Positions 1 through 4,805 of a DNA stretch of 5,257 nt are shown one piece after another. Made by a program: the position numbers and the translations under genes. Source of the DNA: Rhodospirillaceae bacterium (GTDB lineage Bacteria; Pseudomonadota; Alphaproteobacteria; UBA9219). Every line of letters begins with the position of its first letter. The stretch's first letter is position 1. The notes below the pieces were generated by a model, which saw only the letters and a list, made by a program, of their open reading frames with translations, searched no databases and was not told the origin of the DNA. The DNA is taken from NCBI GenBank assembly GCA_003504035.1, contig DOBW01000003.1, positions 1-5,257 of the forward strand, read 5' to 3'.

Positions 1-23
1 ATTAACCACTCGGCCACCCTTCC
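1..23 (-). tRNA. 5' end of a class II tRNA gene (Ser or Tyr type), cut by the window edge
   Basis: Read on the minus strand from position 23 leftwards, the sequence begins GGAAGGGTGGCCGAGTGG and continues TTAAT to the edge. This fits a tRNA 5' half: a 7-nt acceptor strand (GGAAGGG), TG at positions 8-9, a D-stem starting GCC, and a D-loop with GAG-GG-TTAA. The GTGGCCGAGTGG block is typical of bacterial class II tRNAs, mainly tRNA-Ser and some tRNA-Tyr. The anticodon lies outside the window, so the amino acid cannot be assigned. The gene is co-oriented with the lipoprotein gene to its right and separated from it by a possible terminator. A chance match is unlikely but cannot be excluded from 23 nt. 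Confidence 0.75.
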
Positions 24-65
24 ATTTAGGCGCATATTCTTTTTTACACGTCCTTGAAGGCCGTC

Positions 66-94
66 ACCTAACGGAATTTGCCTGCACTTGTCAA
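66..94 (-). promoter_or_regulatory. Weak candidate promoter for the tRNA gene
   Basis: On the minus strand there is a perfect TTGACA (94-89). After 17 nt comes TTAGGT (71-66), a poor -10 that keeps only the first and last T. The predicted start would leave a precursor 5' leader of roughly 35 nt before the tRNA. The -35 is good but the -10 is not. The rest of 24-156 contains no ORF of note, only an imperfect hairpin around 48-64 (ACG-CCT stem) without a T-run in the transcribed sense. Confidence 0.25.
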
Positions 95-156
95 TCCCGT
101 AGGCTTGATTAGGTCCAATATCCTTTAAATTTACAGATTTCTGCCACTATAGGGCT

Positions 157-179
157 AAAAAGGGGGAGTTTTACCCTTT
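157..179 (-). terminator. Possible intrinsic terminator after the lipoprotein gene
   Basis: Transcribed leftwards, the sequence gives AAAGGG (179-174), a 9-nt loop (173-165), then CCCTTT (164-159) continuing into two more T. The 6-bp stem starts 11 nt after the TGA stop of the lipoprotein gene and lies before the tRNA gene, which is where a terminator would be expected. The stem has only three G-C pairs and a short T-run, so it is a weak example. Confidence 0.4.
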
Positions 180-190
180 AAGAAGAGCTG

Positions 191-709
191 TCAGTAAGCG
201 TTGGTTGGGAGGCTTCCTGTGCTCTGTAATATGTGCTTTGAACGTGTTGGTGTTTTCTTTTTCTCCGGAGCACTTTTTCTTTCACCGCTACAAATACTTT
301 CACCCATAGCGTTTACTCTATCCGAGAACTCGTTGCCTTCCGAGAGATAATGTCCTTTCCGCTCGCAAATATTTTTCTGGGAGATTGAGGTCATGCCAAC
401 GTTGGTTTGTCTTGTGGCTTCCATGCTCACATTATTCCCGTCAACCCTGAACGCAGCAGTTTCTCCGTCTTGGTTGTAGCCACCTACAATAAACGAGCCG
501 TCCTTATTCTTCTTAGCCTTCAGGTTCTTGAAACCTGCCCATTTCATGCTTTTGGAAACGGACGCTTGCGTGATGTTGGCTTTGTTTTTGGGTTGGGCTT
601 TAGCGTGGGGGTCTGAAGGTGAATTGCCACTGCACGCTGCGCCTGCGCACAGCATAAAAGCACCAGCAACAAGATTTCTGGCAATTCTTTTTACTTTAAT
701 TTTATTCAT
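191..709 (-). CDS. Small secreted protein, probable lipoprotein, function unknown
   Basis: The product is 172 residues from the ATG at 709. An in-frame TTG directly before it (712-710) is less likely to be the start, because the Shine-Dalgarno GGAG at 720-717 is 7 nt from the ATG. The N-terminus is a signal peptide: basic n-region (MNKIKVKRIARN), hydrophobic h-region (about 13-22), then AGAAC with Cys26 as the possible lipidated residue. The -3 position is Gly rather than the usual Leu, so ordinary signal peptidase I processing is the alternative. The linker after Cys26 (SGNSPSDP) suits a lipoprotein. The middle (about 45-140) has mixed beta-like character with Cys115 and Cys140, which could form a disulfide in the periplasm. 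The tail from about 141 is Lys/Ser/Thr/Pro-rich and probably disordered. I do not recognise the family. It is a single gene divergent from the amidohydrolase operon, and no partner is evident. Confidence 0.8.
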   Translation of the reverse strand: MNKIKVKRIARNLVAGAFMLCAGAACSGNSPSDPHAKAQPKNKANITQASVSKSMKWAGFKNLKAKKNKDGSFIVGGYNQDGETAAFRVDGNNVSMEATRQTNVGMTSISQKNICERKGHYLSEGNEFSDRVNAMGESICSGERKSAPEKKKTPTRSKHILQSTGSLPTNAY

Positions 710-716
710 CAAAAAT

Positions 717-730
717 CTCCCTAAAAAGGG
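717..730 (-). promoter_or_regulatory. Ribosome binding site of the lipoprotein gene inside a small hairpin
   Basis: In the mRNA sense the leader reads CCCTTTTTAGGGAG (730-717). AGGGAG is the Shine-Dalgarno. Its AGGG can pair with CCCT four bases upstream, giving a 4-bp stem with a TTTT loop. The hairpin is small and may be only marginally stable, but it overlaps the ribosome binding site exactly. Confidence 0.4.
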
Positions 731-747
731 CCCGTTTTGTGTCCCTG

Positions 748-753
748 ATTATA
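748..753 (-). promoter_or_regulatory. -10 box for the lipoprotein gene
   Basis: A perfect TATAAT lies on the minus strand (753-748), about 38 nt before the ATG at 709. No good -35 lies 16-18 nt upstream; the best-spaced hexamer is ATAAAT at 776-771. The promoter may be weak or need an activator. The predicted transcript would start near 741 with a leader of about 30 nt. Confidence 0.45.
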
Positions 754-813
754 GGGAATAAAGGGTAACTATTTATTAAAAAACAAAAATTTTCACAAAA
801 CAAAACCATCTAC

Positions 814-885
814 TGGAAATAAGTGTAACATATCAATGGGTGTACTTTATTATTTTCATGAAAATAAAGCCAGAGCTGAAAATAA
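814..885. repeat. Three copies of a 9-nt word TGAAAATAA between divergent promoters
   Basis: TGAAAATAA occurs at 859-867, as the right half of the palindrome at 850-867, and again at 877-885, exactly 18 bp further on. A one-mismatch copy, TGGAAATAA, is at 814-822. The copy at 877-885 falls in the -35/spacer region of the rightward promoter, whose -10 is at 901-906. Repeated half-sites next to a palindrome suggest cooperative binding by a regulator. The words are AT-rich, so some copies may be chance. Confidence 0.45.
850..867. promoter_or_regulatory. Perfect 18-bp palindrome, candidate operator
   Basis: TTATTTTCATGAAAATAA is identical to its own reverse complement over all 18 bases, with symmetry ending sharply at both edges. 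It lies in the divergent gap, 33 bp upstream of the -10 box of the rightward operon and about 100 bp upstream of the leftward -10. That position suits a dimeric regulator acting on the amidohydrolase operon and perhaps on the lipoprotein gene. There is no T-run on either side to suggest a terminator. I do not recognise the motif as a known alphaproteobacterial box such as LexA, Irr or CtrA, and no regulator gene is adjacent. Confidence 0.55.
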
Positions 886-897
886 GGGGATATTTTG

Positions 898-906
898 TGG
901 TATAAT
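898..906 (+). promoter_or_regulatory. Extended -10 promoter of the amidohydrolase operon
   Basis: TGGTATAAT combines a perfect -10 hexamer (901-906) with a TGn extension (898-900). No convincing -35 lies at normal spacing; CTGAAA at 876-881 is the nearest but is 19 bp away. An extended -10 can compensate for this. Transcription would start near 913, giving a leader of about 23 nt before the TTG start at 936. Confidence 0.6.
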
Positions 907-935
907 AAACCGTCTTTATTACAAAAGGGTTATTT

Positions 936-1688
936 TTGTCTGATCTTTTAACGTCTTATGATCCTTTGCCTTTTCAGCTTGTCCGCAGTGGGGACATGCA
1001 TTCTCTTCTTTTGATTTGTGATCATGCCGGAAACCATGTTCCTAAGAAATTAAAAAATCTTGGTTTGTCGTGTGCAGAGCTGGAGCGTCACATTGCTTTT
1101 GATCGTGGTGCGGCAGAGGTGACAAAGCGTATGTCCGACATGCTTGGTGTGAGCTCTGTTTTGGCCAATTATTCACGTCTTGTGATTGATTGTAATCGCT
1201 CTCCAGATCATGAGGCCCTTATTCCTCAGCAGAGTGATGGGGCGATTATTAAAGGCAATAAAAAGATAAGCGGGGCGCAGCGGCAGGCAAGAATAGACGA
1301 GATTTATGCGCCTTATCAAAATGTAGTTAAATCTATGTTGGAAGAGGTAGACCGTAAATTTTCAATGCCTGCAACGCTTGTTGCCATTCACAGTTTTACA
1401 CCTAAGTTGCAGAAAAAAGGAAAATCGCGTCCTTGGCATATTGGTGTTTGTTGGAAAAAAGATAAAAAAACTGCGCGTGCCCTTATTGAATATCTGCGGC
1501 GAGATAAAAATTTAGTTGTTGGGGATAATGAGCCTTATGCGCTGAAAAATACTTATACTCTTTTAGAGAATTCTCAAAACGGGCGTCCAAACGTTTTAAT
1601 TGAAATTCGCAAGGATGAAATTAGTACGCAGCAGGGGCAAAAAAATTACGCTAAAATGCTTTCAAATTTTTTTAGACTTTCTCGATAA
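936..1688 (+). CDS. N-formylglutamate amidohydrolase family protein
   Basis: The 250-residue product belongs to the FGase family, whose characterised members hydrolyse N-formyl-L-glutamate to formate and glutamate in histidine breakdown. Visible family motifs, in order, are CDHAGNHVP (28-36), RHIAFDRGAA (51-60), NYSRLVIDCNRSP (78-90), VAIHSFTP (149-156), RPWHIGVCW (165-173) and NVLIEIRKDEI (219-229). The conserved His30, Asp56, Arg81, His152, Glu223 and Arg225 are probable metal or substrate ligands. Length is normal for the short stand-alone subgroup, and no signal peptide is seen, so it is cytoplasmic. The start is TTG at 936: AAAAGGG (923-929) lies 6 nt upstream, and the first internal Met (residue 21) would remove part of the usual N-terminal strand. 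No hut genes are adjacent, so the true substrate is open and I give no symbol. It shares an operon with the 74-residue gene downstream. Confidence 0.9.
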   Translation: MSDLLTSYDPLPFQLVRSGDMHSLLLICDHAGNHVPKKLKNLGLSCAELERHIAFDRGAAEVTKRMSDMLGVSSVLANYSRLVIDCNRSPDHEALIPQQSDGAIIKGNKKISGAQRQARIDEIYAPYQNVVKSMLEEVDRKFSMPATLVAIHSFTPKLQKKGKSRPWHIGVCWKKDKKTARALIEYLRRDKNLVVGDNEPYALKNTYTLLENSQNGRPNVLIEIRKDEISTQQGQKNYAKMLSNFFRLSR

Positions 1689-1692
1689 GGAG
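1687..1692 (+). promoter_or_regulatory. Strong Shine-Dalgarno overlapping the upstream stop codon
   Basis: AAGGAG starts within the TAA stop of the amidohydrolase gene (1686-1688) and lies 8 nt before the ATG at 1701. The overlap suggests that ribosomes finishing the first gene can start the second, and it supports the small downstream gene as real. Confidence 0.75.
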
Positions 1693-1700
1693 AGAATTTT

Positions 1701-1925
1701 ATGGCAGGAACTTTTCAAAATATTTTGGGTGAATATACGGGAACGAAAGCGCTTGTTTGTGCGTCTATGTCCGTTCAAAAAATGTCCAAAGGCAATGGTG
1801 CTTCCCAAGAAGAGCCAGTTTGTCTTCGTGTTCCTACACGCAGTGCTATGTACGTGATTCAAGGTTATGATGTGAATGAAAAGAAGCCACCTTACAAAGG
1901 GACGCGTTGCAATATGTACGGTTAG
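1701..1925 (+). CDS. Small protein of unknown function, 74 residues
   Basis: It starts 12 nt after the amidohydrolase gene with an excellent AAGGAG Shine-Dalgarno and ends at TAG 1923-1925. The product has no signal peptide or membrane segment. It contains three cysteines (20, 41, 70), a hydrophilic Gly/Ser/Gln/Glu stretch (about 30-38), a possible beta strand around residues 40-55 (VCLRVPTRSAMYVIQGYDV) and a basic, Pro/Gly-containing tail. I do not recognise the family. The spacing says it is co-translated with the amidohydrolase, so an accessory role there is possible but unproven. Its last 4 bases overlap the end of the convergent HAMP-protein gene. Confidence rests on operon position, the ribosome binding site and an ordinary amino acid composition. 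Confidence 0.7.
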   Translation: MAGTFQNILGEYTGTKALVCASMSVQKMSKGNGASQEEPVCLRVPTRSAMYVIQGYDVNEKKPPYKGTRCNMYG

Positions 1926-4648
1926 CTAGCTTCTTTCTTGCTCAGGCCAGCGTCTTCAACAACATCGTCCAGTTCCATAACGTGCTCGTTGATCTTGCTC
2001 ATCGCTGTAACCAGTTCGTTGATAATCTCTCCTTGACGATCTTCCTCTTCGCTGCCTTCGCCAACATCTTCCAAAAGCGCATTGCTGGTTTCGGTTAGCT
2101 TTTTGTCGAGTACAACAAGTCGCGTTTCCAACTGATCTTTTTGCTGAACAACAATTTGGGCAAGCTGATCGTGCATGGCTTCCATTTGTAGATTGGCTTC
2201 ATGCCACTGGCCTTGGATTTTCTTAAGGACGTCTTCTGTCTGTTTGACGATAAGCTCTTTGGTGTCATCCATATCAATAATAATGGGCGGCTGAGGTGCA
2301 GAAGAAGAAACTTGCGTGCTGATAGTCGGCATGGGAAGGGAGCTGCCACTTTTTTCCGTGAGAGCAGGAACAATTTGCCCTAATTGTCCTGCCACGGCGC
2401 CTAGCGTGCCGGTGAGTTGCCCCAGCATGCTAAGACGGTTCATTACACCCTCGACTTGCTCGGCAATGTTGGTAAGTTTGACGAAGCTCTTGGACGCCCA
2501 TTCTTCTGTCTTGCTAAAGGTTGAGGTTGCATGTTCCTCAAGACGCATTCCAATATCATTTAATGTTTCAGTAAAGCGTTTGCGCGTACTTGAGAGTTTT
2601 TCTTGTTCACTCTTCAGTGAGGTAATTGCCTGACCCAGAGAGCCATTGGTTGACGAGGCTTGTTGCGCCATAGACTGGCTGTAGGTTGACATCTCATCAA
2701 GATGCTCTTCGGCTGTTTTTGCTTGATTTTGAATCTGAACTTCAAGGCGTTGCATAAGAGCGTGACTTTTCTCGGCCAGATTTTGAACAGCAGAAAAGCC
2801 GGATTGGCTAGACTGGCTCAGTGAGGAGAGAAGCTGATTGTTGTTTTTGCGTAGCTCTTCCAAAATATTACTAATGAGCGAGGAGTCGCGGCGGATATAG
2901 CCTGTGGCATCACTCATAGCGCGTTGGGCCGCATCAAAGTTGGCCATGATGGATTCCATACGGTGTGCGGCGGTGACAACTTGTTCATTTAAAAGCTCGT
3001 GACGATCTGTAATGGAATCGACGGCGTGCTCCATTTTAATCGCGCTTTCTTCTGCACGCGTGGCAAGAGAAGACATGTTTTCTTCAGCATTAACTGTCCC
3101 CGCGAGACGGCTTTCGGTACGTTGGATCATGTCTTGTATACCGTCTTCACCTTGTCTCAAGGTTTCGACTGCTTCGCTCAGGCGCATGCGAACAGAGTCG
3201 GTTGTATCATTGAATTGTTTGCCGCTGGCTTGCATAAGGTTCAGGGCGGCAAACATGTGTTCGCCCATTTGACCTGTCGCGCCGGCGAGCTGCTTGATGG
3301 ATTGCTGGCCTTGGTTTGATGTGTTGCGCAATGTTTTCTCGGTTTTGAGAAGAGACGACAAAGAGTGAGAAATTTGCGTGCTTGCCTGTTGAGAAATATC
3401 TTCCATGCTGTGGAGGCGGTTCTCCATGGCCGGAAGAATATGTTTGATCTGTTTAATTCCTTTTTCTTGCGTTTCCGTCAAGGATTGAGAAACCTCGTGA
3501 AGTTTTTGTGCGCCTTTTTCCTGTGTGGCGAGCAGAGTTTCCGTAGAAGCGCAAAGGTTTTGGACGCCTTTTTCCTGAGAAGAGGCAAGAGAGGTCGCCG
3601 CATCTTCAAGTGTACAAGAAAGACTTTTGACAATGGTCTCGCGCAAATCGTCTTGTTGTTTAAACTCTTCCAGCATCTCTTTAATGTGGCGGTTCATCTC
3701 GGCCAATGTTTCTTGATGAAGGGTGACTTCATCGCTGTAGGAATTCGTTTTTTTGGCGATGCCTTCAAAATGACCTTTGATATCATTCATCATGTTTTGG
3801 AACATGGAACGAGATTCTCCGTCAAATTTAAGCCGCGTTGTGCCATTTGATTCAACAATAGAAATATCCGGTATTTCCAAGAAATAAAGGCGGGCTATGT
3901 TCATGGCGCGGGCGAGATCTCCAATCTCGTCACTGCGCTCAAGACCCCAGATGGATTTGTTTAAATCTCCCTTGGTCATGTTGGCAATGCTTTGCACAAG
4001 GGATTTAATAGGCCCTTTGAGTTGTTTTTCTTGTGCGCTGAAAGTCCAAAGAGAAAGACCTGTCGCCAAAAGAATAGCGGCCCAAGCAACAAGCATGAGC
4101 GCAGAACTCCATTTCTTGAAAGCACTTTGTGCTGTAACTCTGTCGCGTGCTTGTAATGTTTGCAGGCGTGCGTTCAATGTTGCCATGGCGCCCGAAGCCA
4201 TCATGAGATCTGATTGTGTAATGCCACTGCTTAAAGCATCACCGCCCGTTTCGGCGAGGACAACTATCTTTCTGTAGATATCCATAACTGCTTTGATGTC
4301 GCGACGGATAGGCACGGTGGCGTTTTTACTGGCGGCTAGAGCAGCTTCATTAGCGGTTTCATAAAATTGGCGCATCTGCCCCAAGGCGGTGCGATCCATT
4401 TTGCTCATATAGGTTTGGGCTGCGCCTAAGAAGCCGCCATAACCCAAATTTAAAACGGTTTTTTCGTAAAGATTTTCTTCTGTTGAAAAAGCTTCATCAG
4501 GTGCTACCAAGGCTATTTCTGCTTTATCAAGCTGCATTTTGACATAACCTGCCGTTCCTGTCATAGCGAAACAGAGAATAAGGAAGAAGGTTAGAAAAAA
4601 GCCTGAGCGTAAAGAGGTGCTGGTCTTTGGTTCTGATGCTGAGCTCAT
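1922..4648 (-). CDS. Large inner-membrane HAMP-domain coiled-coil protein without a chemoreceptor signalling tip
   Basis: The product is 908 residues. The order is: short cytoplasmic N-terminus, membrane segment 1 (about 16-35), periplasmic mostly helical domain (about 37-181), membrane segment 2 (about 183-204), HAMP domain (about 206-258, with Pro213, GDL 227-229 and the DEIGDLARAM motif at 240-249), a short linker, then long Gln/Ser/Glu/Ala-rich coiled coil (about 280-760). A Pro/Ser linker follows (about 767-793), then a final helical, acidic segment (about 795-908). The front half is like a methyl-accepting chemotaxis receptor. However, the strongly conserved hairpin tip of the MCP signalling domain (the NLLALNAAIEAARAGE-like block) is absent, as are a C-terminal CheR-binding pentapeptide and any kinase or cyclase domain. 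It may be a membrane-anchored scaffold or sensor. The overall plan resembles large polar coiled-coil proteins such as Caulobacter TipN, but that is architecture only. The start at ATG 4648 has a weak GAAGAG 8 nt upstream. It is divergent from scpA. Confidence 0.85.
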   Translation of the reverse strand: MSSASEPKTSTSLRSGFFLTFFLILCFAMTGTAGYVKMQLDKAEIALVAPDEAFSTEENLYEKTVLNLGYGGFLGAAQTYMSKMDRTALGQMRQFYETANEAALAASKNATVPIRRDIKAVMDIYRKIVVLAETGGDALSSGITQSDLMMASGAMATLNARLQTLQARDRVTAQSAFKKWSSALMLVAWAAILLATGLSLWTFSAQEKQLKGPIKSLVQSIANMTKGDLNKSIWGLERSDEIGDLARAMNIARLYFLEIPDISIVESNGTTRLKFDGESRSMFQNMMNDIKGHFEGIAKKTNSYSDEVTLHQETLAEMNRHIKEMLEEFKQQDDLRETIVKSLSCTLEDAATSLASSQEKGVQNLCASTETLLATQEKGAQKLHEVSQSLTETQEKGIKQIKHILPAMENRLHSMEDISQQASTQISHSLSSLLKTEKTLRNTSNQGQQSIKQLAGATGQMGEHMFAALNLMQASGKQFNDTTDSVRMRLSEAVETLRQGEDGIQDMIQRTESRLAGTVNAEENMSSLATRAEESAIKMEHAVDSITDRHELLNEQVVTAAHRMESIMANFDAAQRAMSDATGYIRRDSSLISNILEELRKNNNQLLSSLSQSSQSGFSAVQNLAEKSHALMQRLEVQIQNQAKTAEEHLDEMSTYSQSMAQQASSTNGSLGQAITSLKSEQEKLSSTRKRFTETLNDIGMRLEEHATSTFSKTEEWASKSFVKLTNIAEQVEGVMNRLSMLGQLTGTLGAVAGQLGQIVPALTEKSGSSLPMPTISTQVSSSAPQPPIIIDMDDTKELIVKQTEDVLKKIQGQWHEANLQMEAMHDQLAQIVVQQKDQLETRLVVLDKKLTETSNALLEDVGEGSEEEDRQGEIINELVTAMSKINEHVMELDDVVEDAGLSKKEAS
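3431..3592 (-). repeat. Three tandem 18-residue (54-bp) repeats within the coiled coil
   Basis: Residues 353-406 of the HAMP protein contain QEKG at 358, 376 and 394, an exact period of 18. The three units begin SLASSQEKGVQNL, TLLATQEKGAQKL and SLTETQEKGIKQI. Eighteen residues equal five turns of a straight alpha helix, or a heptad plus a hendecad, so the repeat keeps one face in register. The DNA copies are similar but not identical (variants of CCTTTTTC on the plus strand). This points to an older tandem duplication kept under selection rather than a recent slippage array. Confidence 0.75.
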
Positions 4649-4679
4649 GGGGCGTGCTCTTCAATAAAAATAGGTGAGG

Positions 4680-4710
4680 AAATCCGAGGAGCTAACACGT
4701 TAACGGATTT
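4680..4710. promoter_or_regulatory. 7-bp inverted repeat over the leftward promoter
   Basis: AAATCCG (4680-4686) and CGGATTT (4704-4710) are perfect inverted copies separated by 17 bp. Together they bracket the predicted -10 and start of the HAMP gene promoter. The centre-to-centre distance of 24 bp places both halves on roughly the same DNA face, as for an operator. In RNA form it would be a loose stem-loop with no T-run. A pair this short could arise by chance. Confidence 0.3.
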
Positions 4711-4725
4711 AAACGAATCAGTCAA
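4697..4725 (-). promoter_or_regulatory. Candidate promoter of the HAMP coiled-coil gene
   Basis: On the minus strand TTGACT (4725-4720) is followed after 17 nt by TAACGT (4702-4697). The -35 matches consensus at five of six positions. The -10 keeps the three most important bases (T1, A2, T6). Transcription would start near 4690 and give a leader of about 42 nt. A GAATC (GANTC) site lies in the spacer at 4715-4719. Confidence 0.45.
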
Positions 4726-4731
4726 AAAGGT

Positions 4732-4755
4732 AAAAGCAGAAGAAGGCTTTTTTTT
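4732..4755 (+). terminator. Weak terminator-like hairpin in the divergent gap
   Basis: AAAAGC (4732-4737), an 8-nt purine loop and GCTTTT (4746-4751), followed by four more T, form a 6-bp stem with a T-run on the plus strand. It contains only two G-C pairs. No plus-strand gene ends just upstream, so its role is unclear. It could block antisense transcription from the HAMP gene region into scpA, or be chance in an AT-rich gap. Confidence 0.2.
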
Positions 4756-4770
4756 ATATTCGAGTTCTTT

Positions 4771-4799
4771 TTGAGGCGAAAAAGTCACAGCTTTATAAG
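4771..4799 (+). promoter_or_regulatory. Candidate promoter for scpA
   Basis: TTGAGG (4771-4776) is followed after exactly 17 nt by TATAAG (4794-4799). The -35 matches the first four consensus bases and the -10 matches five of six. The predicted start, 6-8 nt after the -10, is at about 4805-4807. This coincides with an ATG at 4806 that opens a short ORF running into scpA. Confidence 0.5.
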
Positions 4800-4805
4800 C
4801 ATACG

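Noticed and set aside
48..64. Hairpin ACG-TCCTTGAAGG-CCGT as a terminator or small RNA
   Set aside because: It has an internal mismatch and a 3-nt loop, and neither strand has a T-run following it in the transcribed direction.
1..190. Genomic island boundary or attachment site at the tRNA gene
   Set aside because: Only the 5' end of the tRNA is present, whereas integration usually uses the 3' half. No integrase or repeated tRNA fragment is seen.
407..761. Plus-strand frames of 69 and 77 codons over the lipoprotein gene
   Set aside because: Both are antisense to the lipoprotein gene, which has a proper ribosome binding site and signal peptide. Neither frame has a convincing ribosome binding site.
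171..768. Exact 10-bp inverted repeat (TTACCCTTTA at 171-180, TAAAGGGTAA at 759-768) flanking the lipoprotein gene, suggestive of a small mobile element
   Set aside because: The match does not extend on either side, no transposase or target duplication is visible, and several 10-bp inverted matches are expected by chance in a window of this size.
1600..1862. Overlapping frames of 85 (plus) and 66 (minus) codons across the amidohydrolase/small-gene junction
   Set aside because: They cut across two genes supported by motifs and ribosome binding sites, and their compositions look like frame-shifted translation.
2999..3850. Open plus-strand frames of 86-161 codons inside the HAMP-protein gene
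   Set aside because: They lie wholly antisense to a long convincing coding region, and their products are Cys/Phe/Arg-rich with no domain features, typical of shadow frames.
1922..4648. Annotating the 908-residue protein as a methyl-accepting chemotaxis protein
   Set aside because: The HAMP domain and topology fit, but the conserved signalling hairpin and CheR-binding tail are absent, so chemoreceptor function is not supported.
4700..4712. CtrA-like box (TTAA ... TTAA) upstream of the HAMP gene
   Set aside because: The two TTAA words are separated by 5 nt, not the 7 nt of the CtrA consensus.
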